64,000 bases of DNA from Vibrio quintilis (GTDB lineage Bacteria > Pseudomonadota > Gammaproteobacteria > Enterobacterales > Vibrionaceae), in the NCBI RefSeq assembly GCF_024529975.1, contig NZ_AP024897.1:1798001-1862000 (forward strand). Direction: 5' to 3'. The translations under genes were made by a program, and so were the position numbers. Under the pieces are notes generated by a model. That model searched no databases, was not told the origin of the DNA, and saw only the letters and a list, made by a program, of their open reading frames with translations. Positions within the stretch are counted from its first letter, which is position 1. Each line of letters begins with the position of its first letter. Below, piece after piece: positions 17,376-24,912 of this stretch.

Positions 17376-17846
17376 TTATGGTGAACTATTGCTTTGTAAG
17401 CGATGAGCTGAGCTCGGTTTATCATCTTCTTTCAATCGCTCTATTTGAAAATGCAGCTTCGCAAGCACTAGCTCGATGTCAGCTACCTCATCGTCTAAAA
17501 TGTCTCTACCAACATGCTCAAGAACAGCGAAAAAGATGCGTTCAGCTTGAGCTAAAAATCTCTGCTTTGGCTGACTAAGAGAAACTGGTATCTCGCGCAG
17601 ACTAATGATCTCTTTATACAGTTGCGCTGCATACAGGCCATCGCGCTTTACCAGCGTGCCGAATTCTTGATATTCAGAACTATCAATTTTTCGATGATCG
17701 ACAAGACGCAATCGACAAACATGCTTAATCATTTGTGCAGCACCCACGCATGCTGCTGCTTCGGTGTCGCGTTCAAGGTACTTAACAAAAGCTACAAATG
17801 CAGCAGCTTCTGTTGTGTATTCTTTGTAGTTGATTTCACGTTTCAT
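17376..17846 (-). CDS. Hypothetical protein (156 aa)
   Basis: Not recognised. The start is set at the ATG giving MKREINYKEYTT because a TTGGAG ribosome site precedes it; a TTG start four codons earlier is possible. The protein is mostly helical, with Cys residues in an Ala-rich N-terminal third (ACVGAAQMIKHVCRL) and an acidic helix near the end (ILDDEVADIELVLAKLHFQIERL). It is the last of three minus-strand genes that lie next to the mobilisation module, and its codon use resembles theirs. Confidence 0.65.
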   Translation of the reverse strand: MKREINYKEYTTEAAAFVAFVKYLERDTEAAACVGAAQMIKHVCRLRLVDHRKIDSSEYQEFGTLVKRDGLYAAQLYKEIISLREIPVSLSQPKQRFLAQAERIFFAVLEHVGRDILDDEVADIELVLAKLHFQIERLKEDDKPSSAHRLQSNSSP

Positions 17847-17894
17847 AGGTGACTCCAAAGCTCGACATTGGTTTTTTGATTTGAGCCGCTTCGC

Positions 17895-18425
17895 TTAGCA
17901 AGCCAGTTTTCGGCATGCGGCATTCATTGTTTCTTCAAGTGTCGAGAACTCGAATTTCTCTTTGAAATCACGCAGTGCTTTGTGCGCGTCAGCATCAAGA
18001 ACAAAGCGAACATTAACTTCATTACATCTTGCTTCACGAGCCGCTTTACGCGCTGCTTTGTTGCGTTGACGCTGATAGTAGCTGTTTAAGTTTGACATCA
18101 ACTTGCGTCTGCACTCAGTAATCAAGAAGCACTTTTCTACGATGAAACTACCATCTTCGAGCTCTTCAATTGAGATTATTGGTGTATTGAATAAATGCAC
18201 AGTTTTCTCAGTCACGCCGCTTAGCATGTTGATATATTTGCAACGTGAAATGTGCTTGTGAAATTGCTCGATAGAGCCCTTGTACGCCAGCTCTTGATAA
18301 GCATCAATGATTGCCGCGCCTACTTCTTTTTCTACATCACAAGCAGCAACAGGGGTAGTTGCGCTGATGATTGCTTGTAGTTCGCGTTCTTCGTTTTTGT
18401 CTTTGACTGAGTTTGGAATTGCCAT
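17895..18425 (-). CDS. Hypothetical protein, possible ribbon-helix-helix DNA-binding C-terminus (176 aa)
   Basis: Not recognised as a whole. Residues about 135-176 (VNVRFVLDADAHKALRDFKEKF followed by a helix and a second helix) have the strand-helix-helix pattern of RHH regulators. A strongly basic stretch (RQRNKAARKAAREAR) precedes it. An AAAGG site lies upstream of the ATG. It may be a regulator of the mobilisation or maintenance genes (inference). The neighbours on both sides are unknown genes on the same strand. Confidence 0.6.
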   Translation of the reverse strand: MAIPNSVKDKNEERELQAIISATTPVAACDVEKEVGAAIIDAYQELAYKGSIEQFHKHISRCKYINMLSGVTEKTVHLFNTPIISIEELEDGSFIVEKCFLITECRRKLMSNLNSYYQRQRNKAARKAAREARCNEVNVRFVLDADAHKALRDFKEKFEFSTLEETMNAACRKLAC

Positions 18426-18497
18426 TTTGAATTTACCTTTCTTATTATAATTATACAGTAAACTATATGCCGCCCATCGTGGACGGCAAGAACTAGA

Positions 18498-18728
18498 TTA
18501 AGCTACTTTATGCATTACACCGGTGCCATAGATTCCTTGGTATCCGCAGTAATGGCTAGTTTTGCTAATAGTGTCTGAAGATTTGATGTAGCTTTTAAAC
18601 TGCCAGCCCCTTTGTTCTAGCTGCTTCATCACGAAAGAGCCATCCTCAGTTCTTCCTTTTTCTTTAGCTAGTGCAAGCACTTCTTTCAGTTCGCTTTGTG
18701 CTTTAGTTTCGATGCTCATTGTATTCAT
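18498..18728 (-). CDS. Hypothetical protein (76 aa)
   Basis: Not recognised. The N-terminus is charged and helical (SIETKAQSELKEVLALAKEKGR). The C-terminal half is rich in Gly, Tyr and Ser (SYIKSSDTISKTSHYCGYQGIYGTG). A second Met three codons downstream (MSIETK) is an alternative start. It is the first gene of the three-gene minus-strand group and reads away from a long AT-rich intergenic region. Confidence 0.5.
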   Translation of the reverse strand: MNTMSIETKAQSELKEVLALAKEKGRTEDGSFVMKQLEQRGWQFKSYIKSSDTISKTSHYCGYQGIYGTGVMHKVA

Positions 18729-19418
18729 ATTTTGCCTGTTAGGATATTCTCGAAATTGTTTATTTTTCTAGTCGAATATAACCATGTTACGTGAATAAAC
18801 TAATCTGTCTAATACAAGTACATGTATATATACAATGAGTGGTATAAAAGCTATGGCCAAGTATCTGTATTAACTGGTTTATTGTTTTTGAAAATAATTT
18901 CAAAAAGTTAGGATAGACCGTTTCATTCTTTTACTATAAGTATCTACATGAATTGGTAGCTAATAATAATTAGATTGTGATTTTTGATATATTCCTCGGC
19001 GAGCCGAGAAAACAGCCCACTTGGTTTCAGTTCTATGAGTGTTCTATTTTATGACTGCACACCTCTCGATATATTAACATGTGTATTAAAATGATACTCA
19101 TTTAGATATAAACTACATATCAGAATTTGCATAAAGGCAATATCAGTACCACTATAATCTTTATATCAGTATGGGTATAAGAATATACTGATATTTATAT
19201 GAATTTGATACTTATATTGATATATAAAATATACAAGCAAAGGTATATCGGCGCATTTTTGTATGGGGTCTAATTTAAAATCTGATTCATTTTGTGGACA
19301 GGGGTACGCAAGCACCATTACTTTTCACGTAGCGTATCGATATGGAAAAATGGTGCTAATGAAGGTCGAACTGCTGGAGAAGTCGGGTTTTGGGCGGTTT
19401 TGGTCAGGTGCTTAGGAT
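18729..19418. promoter_or_regulatory. AT-rich intergenic region with ATATCAGTA repeats
   Basis: No supported gene is seen. It is very AT-rich. It contains atatcagaa (19117-19125), atatcagta (19140-19148), atatcagtat (19163-19172) and its inverse atactgatat (19185-19194), the last two forming a perfect inverted repeat. An agcaccatt/aatggtgct inverted repeat lies near 19312-19360. It separates the minus-strand unknown genes from the end of the relaxase gene. Candidate roles are a regulator-binding or replication-control site. Confidence 0.45.
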
Positions 19419-20750
19419 TTAGAAAGCGTGAGAGTCCAATTCGTAAGATGTGTCACCTGGTTCATGTCGCCATCCGGTATCTTCGTCAAGCTCGATAGCT
19501 AGACTTAAATCATCTTCAGCATTATAGACTCTCTCTACAGATGGCTCGTAGACTTCAGCAAATGCTGCTTTGTATGCATCCCATTGTTTTTGATGCTCAA
19601 GCGTAAGTAACAGGTTAAACTCAGCATCATTCAGCTTGCCGAAAAGGGCATCGAATAGTTTGATTATTTCTGCAAAGAGTAGCGCTATATTCCTTTCGTA
19701 TTTCGAACGACAAAAGTTGAGATTAACATAGTATCGATCCCAGTCTTTATTTTGAATGCGGTGTGCTTTGTTGGGCGGGCGCTTCGCTTTGATTTGTTTG
19801 AACTGAGCTGGCGTGATTTGAAGCTGAATGGTGAACTCTTTAGCGTCTTTCCATTCACCAAGAAGAGCAACATTGTCGCGCTCAGGAACGTAGCTTACGC
19901 GCTCTTTAAGTTGAAGGTTTTTGAAGCTAAGTCTTGTTGCTTTTACTTTAGAACCAGAGATGAGCGGACCACCATCAGCTGAGTATGAGATGCCGATGAT
20001 ATTGCCACTATCGTCTTGTCTGCACTTTACATCAACACCACGGCGAGAAAGCGCAAAAACTAACTTGGTCATTGTTGCCGGTAGTTTGCCACCATTTTCA
20101 CTTTCGATTGCTTTAAAACGAGCCCGGACGATTGCAGCTTCATCGCGTTTTTTAGCTAGTTCTCTGTCACCGTTAGCCCCTTTCATTTCCTTCTTGGTGT
20201 AGTGATGGCCCCAATTATCCTGCGGACTGTCGAGCTTGCGGAGGCCGTACTTCTTTTCCATTCTGCGCATAGATTCGAAGCCTTTGAAAACGTCGTCATT
20301 AGTTTTGACAAGGGAGCCATCGCCTTTCGTCATACAGCACACGATATGACAATGAGAATTGTGCTTATCATCGTGTTTGACGATCACATATTTAGTTGAT
20401 TCATCGAAGCCCAAAGTAGGCATTAAATCTTGTTGGATATTCTCAAGCCATTCGTGATCAGCTAGCGGCTTATCGTTCGGGTCGATAGATAATATGTAGT
20501 GCTTAAAGAGCTTTTCGCCTTTGCCGTCATGCAAGTCGGCTTGTGCTTCAAACTCCGCAATAATCATCTCAAGATTCACTTCAGTTGGAAGTCCGGTAAT
20601 ATCAGCACGAATGATCGGATCTGGTGAGAAGATGTTACCGCCAATATGCTTGATCAAATTGATTTCGTGCTCGTGTTTGTCACCGCGATAGACATAGTTC
20701 AGTGTGGGCTCGATGTCAGGTCGACGTTCTGTGATTTTTAGTATTGCCAT
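19419..20750 (-). CDS. MOBP-type relaxase (mobilisation nuclease)
   Basis: 443 residues from the ATG giving MAILKITERR, which has a GGTGA site upstream; an ATG four codons earlier is possible. Motif III of MOBP relaxases is clear: H130, H133 and H135 in KHNSHCHIVCC. Candidate catalytic tyrosines are Y19 and Y21 in LNYVYRG. The family nicks one strand at oriT and carries it into the recipient. The C-terminal half is charged and lacks a recognised helicase or primase domain. A MobC-like gene lies immediately upstream. No coupling protein or secretion genes occur here, so transfer would need a helper conjugative system. Confidence 0.85.
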   Translation of the reverse strand: MAILKITERRPDIEPTLNYVYRGDKHEHEINLIKHIGGNIFSPDPIIRADITGLPTEVNLEMIIAEFEAQADLHDGKGEKLFKHYILSIDPNDKPLADHEWLENIQQDLMPTLGFDESTKYVIVKHDDKHNSHCHIVCCMTKGDGSLVKTNDDVFKGFESMRRMEKKYGLRKLDSPQDNWGHHYTKKEMKGANGDRELAKKRDEAAIVRARFKAIESENGGKLPATMTKLVFALSRRGVDVKCRQDDSGNIIGISYSADGGPLISGSKVKATRLSFKNLQLKERVSYVPERDNVALLGEWKDAKEFTIQLQITPAQFKQIKAKRPPNKAHRIQNKDWDRYYVNLNFCRSKYERNIALLFAEIIKLFDALFGKLNDAEFNLLLTLEHQKQWDAYKAAFAEVYEPSVERVYNAEDDLSLAIELDEDTGWRHEPGDTSYELDSHAF

Positions 20751-20787
20751 GTTGTTCACCATTTATTGTTTTTGTTGTTGGTTTTTT

Positions 20788-20804
20788 GGGGCTCTGAGAG
20801 CCCC
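20788..20804. other. Strong hairpin inside the mobilisation operon
   Basis: A perfect 7-bp stem ggggctc/gagcccc with a 3-base loop, between the MobC-like gene and the relaxase. On the plus strand it is followed by TTTT; on the transcribed minus strand it is followed by A's, so it should not terminate the mob message. It could shield the relaxase mRNA or stop antisense transcription. Confidence 0.5.
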
Positions 20805-20817
20805 TTTTGTGCTCAAT

Positions 20818-21234
20818 TTAGTGAGGAAATTCTGGAGCAGGCTTCATGTCAGCATGAGTTCTAACTTCAGCTGAGACTTGCTGTAGTGTCATCATCACAA
20901 GCTCTAGTTCGCGCTTTGTTTGCTCGATGTATTGAACGTCGCCAGTTGAGTGAAGAAAGGCGATTGCTTGGTTTACGTTGTTGCCGAGCTTTGAGAGCTG
21001 GAGCTGAAGGTCGTTGTTAATTTGCTTGTTTACAGCGAAGCTGATTTGTCGCTTTAAGCTTGCTTCTGCGAGTAGCTTAAAGAGAAAGCGTGAAGTGCTT
21101 TTAACACCGGCAGCTTTTTGTTGCTGCTTAATCCAGTTTTTCTGCTCAGCTGTTAAGTAGAGCTTGATGTAGCTGTTGTGCTTGTCTTCATCACTCTTGA
21201 GTGGTGCGCCTAGCTTTTTGTTTGAAGCGTTCAT
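20818..21234 (-). CDS. MobC-like relaxosome accessory protein
   Basis: 138 residues. The N-terminal part looks like a ribbon-helix-helix DNA-binding segment (YIKLYLTAEQKNWIKQQQ). The family hallmark LSKLGNNVNQAIAFLH is present at the centre. MobC proteins bind oriT and help the relaxase to melt the nic region. The gene lies directly upstream of the relaxase on the same strand, 67 bases apart. The non-coding stretch upstream of it holds the candidate oriT. Confidence 0.82.
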   Translation of the reverse strand: MNASNKKLGAPLKSDEDKHNSYIKLYLTAEQKNWIKQQQKAAGVKSTSRFLFKLLAEASLKRQISFAVNKQINNDLQLQLSKLGNNVNQAIAFLHSTGDVQYIEQTKRELELVMMTLQQVSAEVRTHADMKPAPEFPH

Positions 21235-21764
21235 AGATACCTCTCTATCGCTTTCTAGTTATTTTTTGTTATTGTTTACTTCCTTTTCTTGTCCACTAAC
21301 GCAGAGCCCACAGGCTTGAGTATCCAGTTTTTACATCCAAAATAGCAGCAACTTGTTGATAGCTTTTTGGGTATGTAAAAGATAGCTGGCTATGAACCTA
21401 TTCCTTAAAAATTTAAATCCCACTTTTTGCATTCGCTTTTACAGAGTGTGGATTTCTTAATATAAGCTTATTATACCAAGTAATATTTAGTGAAATCTAA
21501 TACTTTATTGTTTACTAATAACAATTAATTTTCATGTCAATTAAATAAGGCCCATTTGTGTGAGTTGTACTCATGTTCGTGTGGTTTTGTATTAAATTGA
21601 CACTATTATTTAAAGTCTTGAGGACTGTTTTGGGTTTGACCTTGGCTTTTGGTTGTATTGTAGAATTTGACTGATTATTGGTTTGTTTTGGTTGTTGATT
21701 ATATTTACATATTGCAAATATAAATAATATAGTAAATCGACGTTTGATAAGCTCGGAGATCAGC
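21235..21764. other. Intergenic region between mobC-like gene and the repeat-split ORF
   Basis: About 530 bases without a supported gene. Besides the candidate oriT (21301-21400) it holds low-complexity AT-rich DNA. It contains the promoters of the divergent mobilisation operon and of the gene at 21765; I could not pick a convincing -35/-10 pair. Confidence 0.4.
21301..21400. other. Candidate oriT
   Basis: Upstream of the MobC-like gene, an imperfect inverted repeat (ttttacatccaaaatagc at 21329-21346, and gctttttgggtatgtaaaa at 21362-21380) is followed at once by the palindrome atagc-tg-gctat (21382-21393). Position and layout fit a MOBP oriT. No known nic consensus was identified, so this is a candidate from context only. 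Confidence 0.45.
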
Positions 21765-22310
21765 ATGGCCCAACCAAAAATGGAAACTCGCGGAAGAAAG
21801 AAAACATCTGAAATCGACAAAGCGAGGAGTAGGGCATCTCGAGACCATAAGCTTTATCAAGAGACCCTAACCGAAGAGTTCGAACAGCTTCAGCAAGATA
21901 AGGAACTACAGTTTGCCGCTTCGGAAAAGCGAATGGGTAGGCCTCCAGTTCCATTGGCTGTTCTCCAACGCAGAGCTCTGGAAAAATACATCACTTCGTT
22001 AGACTCATACCGTAAAATTGAAAAGAAAGAAGGTATAGAGCCTTGGAATGAACGCGATATCATTCGTTACAAGCTGGCAGACAAGGCAGGCCGAAAAAAA
22101 GCGGATGAAGTAGAGCGCCTAAAGAAATACATTCGTCGCCAGGCTACGATTCTTCAAAATATTGAAGCAGAGGACGAAAGTCACTTGGTGAAAGAGCAAA
22201 AATGGCTCGGCCGTCCAAGCATGCCCAAGGCGAAGAAAGTCCGACACTACGAAAAACTAATTGAGAAAGCGAACGTTGAGATCACTGAAATACTAAAGAC
22301 TAAAGACTAA
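21765..22310 (+). CDS. Lys/Arg-rich protein with AT-hook-like motifs, cut by a 7-bp repeat tract
   Basis: ATG 21765 with a GGAG site 6 bases upstream. Not recognised. The protein has three basic GRP/GRKK motifs (TRGRKKT near residue 8, RMGRPPVP near 65 and WLGRPSMPK near 150) resembling AT-hooks, separated by long charged helices, probably coiled coil. The frame ends at residue 181 inside an actaaag repeat array. The downstream frame (to 22687) continues the same lysine-rich composition. With one perfect repeat unit before the last imperfect unit the two halves would form a single protein of about 300 residues. A DNA-binding role is inferred only from the motifs. Confidence 0.6.
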   Translation: MAQPKMETRGRKKTSEIDKARSRASRDHKLYQETLTEEFEQLQQDKELQFAASEKRMGRPPVPLAVLQRRALEKYITSLDSYRKIEKKEGIEPWNERDIIRYKLADKAGRKKADEVERLKKYIRRQATILQNIEAEDESHLVKEQKWLGRPSMPKAKKVRHYEKLIEKANVEITEILKTKD

Positions 22311-22340
22311 AGACTAAAGACTAAAGACTAAAGACTAAAA
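22292..22340 (+). repeat. Heptanucleotide tandem repeat (actaaag), seven units
   Basis: Six perfect actaaag units followed by one actaaaa. The unit length is not a multiple of three, so each change in copy number shifts the frame. Three full units also contain TAA in every frame. The array lies inside an otherwise continuous coding region. Confidence 0.9.
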
Positions 22341-22687
22341 CTAGAGCTGAGCAGCTTGAGTATCAACTTAAAGATGTTCGAGTGATGAAGCGCACATATC
22401 GCACGCAGTACAAGGCTAAGTACGGTAAGTTTCCTGCATCATCGCCACAAGATGAAGCGATCAAGTTGCTTGAGCAGCAAATTAAGCTGGCAAAGAAAGA
22501 AGAGGCAACCAAGCAAGATGAAGCATTGGTTGATTTGAACGGGGTACTTCAACCTATCGCTCCAAACATCAAAGATTTTGCTGAGCAAATGATAAACCGT
22601 GGTTCAGACGACTCAGCTATTCGTGAGTCTACGTCAAATCAAATCCCTAGTACTGGCATCACTGCACCATCTGAACGCAAGCATTAA
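22341..22687 (+). pseudogene. 3' part of the repeat-split gene
   Basis: An open frame that continues upstream to 22325, just after the last TAA inside the repeat. It reads TRAEQLEYQLKDVRVMKRTY and on to a lysine-rich helix (KLLEQQIKLAKKEEATKQDE) and a Ser/Thr-rich tail ending SERKH. The first possible starts are GTG 22382 and ATG 22385, neither with a clear ribosome site. It is best read as the C-terminal part of the gene at 21765, out of frame because of repeat expansion. Confidence 0.6.
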
Positions 22688-23336
22688 CTTTTAGTTGGCC
22701 CGCTGCGCGGAAGGAGGCCAGGCTGGTTTTCAATAAAATTGCTTGGAGTAATGCTGTATTCACTAAACGCAGTAAGAGCTACATAGAATGCATTTCATCT
22801 AGACTATTAATCTGGGAATTAACCCTATGTTAGTTCTTTATACTTTTTTGAGTTTTTTTCAAAATGGTTACTGTAAAAATTAAAAAAAGTGTCCTCCTCT
22901 TATTATTGAAAGCAATAACATTGGTTTAGTTCGTCTTACCTTATTGTGGTGAGAATTGCTGATGTAGATCTCACCTACCTTCATTTCTGAACTCTGGTTC
23001 TGTTCAGCGAGGTAACGAGCTGGCCTCAGCAAACTTTGTAGTTGGCCTTGTCGCTGTCAGCGACAAGAATGAAGCCAGTTAATAGACTCCACACCACAAA
23101 TACAGCTGAATCTATTGGCACTTTTAACCTCATGTTTTGAAGTTGTCCCGCATCGTGGAAGTTGAAAAACGCCGTACATTTCCTCTTACTTGTGGGTGAA
23201 TAAGAGTGAAACTTCTACCATGGGCACTACTACGGGCTATAGCCCTGAGGAACAATCACCACCGCCATAGGCGGTGGTATAGGGATGTAAATCAAAGGGT
23301 TATTACGCCTAGTCGTTTAGGTCAGTATCAATTAAG
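22688..23336. other. Non-coding region with several hairpins
   Basis: No gene is seen. It holds REP-like hairpin copy 2 (22694-22721), a cttgtcgctg/cagcgacaag hairpin flanked by tggcc and gccag (about 23045-23080), gggcta-tagccc near 23235, and accaccgcc-ata-ggcggtggt near 23260-23280. These structures precede the minus-strand GGDEF gene. It may mark the join between the mobilisation core and the signalling cargo. Confidence 0.4.
22694..22721. repeat. REP-like hairpin, copy 2
   Basis: ttggcccgctgcgcggaagg followed by aggccag; same family as 46349-46375 and, inverted, 3871-3896. It lies a few bases after the stop of the repeat-split gene. Confidence 0.55.
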
Positions 23337-24698
23337 TTAGTCTCTCGCTATCTTTTCAGCTTTGTGAAAAGCTTTATCTAAATACATGTTATCATCTGAA
23401 GCTGTGATAAGCGTTTCAATGCAGAAGTCGCGTTTCTTACCCTTGAAGTAACTATACCCGATGCTAAATGTACAGGAAATTCCTTCGTCGTCCGAGTGAA
23501 TGCTCAATTGCTTTGATTTAATTTTGTGTATTACAGTTTTAATACAAGCTTCATCGTTGAATCTATGTAGCAATACAACAAACTCATCTCCCCCTAAACG
23601 AGCAACAATATCCGATGTTCTGACAGTAGAGCGAAGAAGCCTCCCCGCACTAATAAGGACTTCATCCCCTTTTTTGTGTCCAAAATTATCATTAATAAAT
23701 TTAAAATCGTTAAGGTCAAGTGTTAGTAGAGCTACTTCTAAATGTTCGTTTTCACCACTAGCTATACGATCCAGTTCTAACATGAAGTATCTTCGATTCG
23801 GTAAACCTGTTAGTGCGTCACTAAAGGACAACTCTCTTACCTTATTGAAGTTCAAAAAAAGTAAGATCCCCAATATGTAAATTACTATGAATGTGATGAT
23901 GCCTAAAAGGTAAAAGTAATACTTGAATTCTTTAAACTGGCTGTTGTACTCTTTATTTAGGTAAATGTAAATATACCAAATGTCATTAGGTACATATATC
24001 GGATATGAAAAGTCGGGTGCTTTATCCTCTAAAGTTTGACCGAAAATAACATCAAAATCCCTAACAATAGCGGAAGTTACCCCCTCCAAATCAAGCACCC
24101 CAGAACGTTCTAGGAGTTGATTATAATCTATAACTACACTCAACCCGCCCCAATACTCTGTATTGTAGGGAGGATTAGAAAAAATCGGATACCGAGCAAC
24201 CAACCCTGTTCCCCCTTGCACAAGCTCTATCGGCCCAGAGAGGTACAACTTCTTTTCAAGCTTTGCTTTAACTACGTCAGCGTATTGCTCAGGTACAGTT
24301 CTAAAGTCTAACTCTAATGCTGATGTGTTATTTTTTTCTGGGTAGATTCGTTTAATAATGTCATCAGGACTGAGACCTATAGTGACAATGGTTTCTGAAT
24401 TATTGTGCAACCGACCAGCAACTGATTTCCAGTTTGAAAGCGCAAAATCGGGCGCTAGAGTAATGAGTGTTGCTAAGCTGTCAGCTAAGTATGCATCTCT
24501 ATATAGGTTTGACTCTATCTTAAAGCGCACTAACTCGACTTCTTGCTTGATAGCCTGAGTATGCTTGTCGGACTGAGTGTCGACAAAAAATTTAGCTGTA
24601 GTGACTAAAATCAACAGGCTCGAAAGAATGTAAAGAAAACTCAAAAGAAAAAACATTTTCCAGCCAAGATGTTTAATTGCTCGCAGTAAACTATTCAA
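23337..24698 (-). CDS. CHASE-domain diguanylate cyclase (GGDEF)
   Basis: 453 residues: an N-terminal membrane segment (about 13-35), a periplasmic CHASE-type sensor domain (about 45-260), a second membrane segment (about 265-290), and a C-terminal GGDEF domain with an intact RLGGDEFVV active site and DALTGLPNRR at its start. It should make cyclic di-GMP in response to an external ligand. No RxxD inhibitory site is evident five residues before GGDEF. It is the first intact member of the signalling region of the element. Confidence 0.9.
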   Translation of the reverse strand: MNSLLRAIKHLGWKMFFLLSFLYILSSLLILVTTAKFFVDTQSDKHTQAIKQEVELVRFKIESNLYRDAYLADSLATLITLAPDFALSNWKSVAGRLHNNSETIVTIGLSPDDIIKRIYPEKNNTSALELDFRTVPEQYADVVKAKLEKKLYLSGPIELVQGGTGLVARYPIFSNPPYNTEYWGGLSVVIDYNQLLERSGVLDLEGVTSAIVRDFDVIFGQTLEDKAPDFSYPIYVPNDIWYIYIYLNKEYNSQFKEFKYYFYLLGIITFIVIYILGILLFLNFNKVRELSFSDALTGLPNRRYFMLELDRIASGENEHLEVALLTLDLNDFKFINDNFGHKKGDEVLISAGRLLRSTVRTSDIVARLGGDEFVVLLHRFNDEACIKTVIHKIKSKQLSIHSDDEGISCTFSIGYSYFKGKKRDFCIETLITASDDNMYLDKAFHKAEKIARD

Positions 24699-24912
24699 AT
24701 TCGATGTTTTAATTTAATCATTTGTTAAATAGAGCCTATACTACAAATTGAGGGTTATCAATTTTAGGTCGCTTTAGTTTGTAGCGACTTAGATGTTTCC
24801 GTACGACATAGATCTCACATTAGAGTCATTTCTATTGATACTTAATAAAGTTAATATAAGCAAAAGCTAATATTTGTTACATTACTCAAAAAATTGTAAA
24901 TGGAGTAATTCC

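Noticed and set aside
19292..19498. Plus-strand open frame of 68 codons beside the relaxase end
   Set aside because: It overlaps the relaxase 3' end antisense, has no convincing start site and shows no recognisable pattern. The inverted repeat agcaccatt/aatggtgct within it is better treated as non-coding.
21515..21820. Minus-strand open frame rich in Gln, Asn and Lys
   Set aside because: Low-complexity translation of AT-rich DNA that overlaps the start of the better supported gene at 21765.
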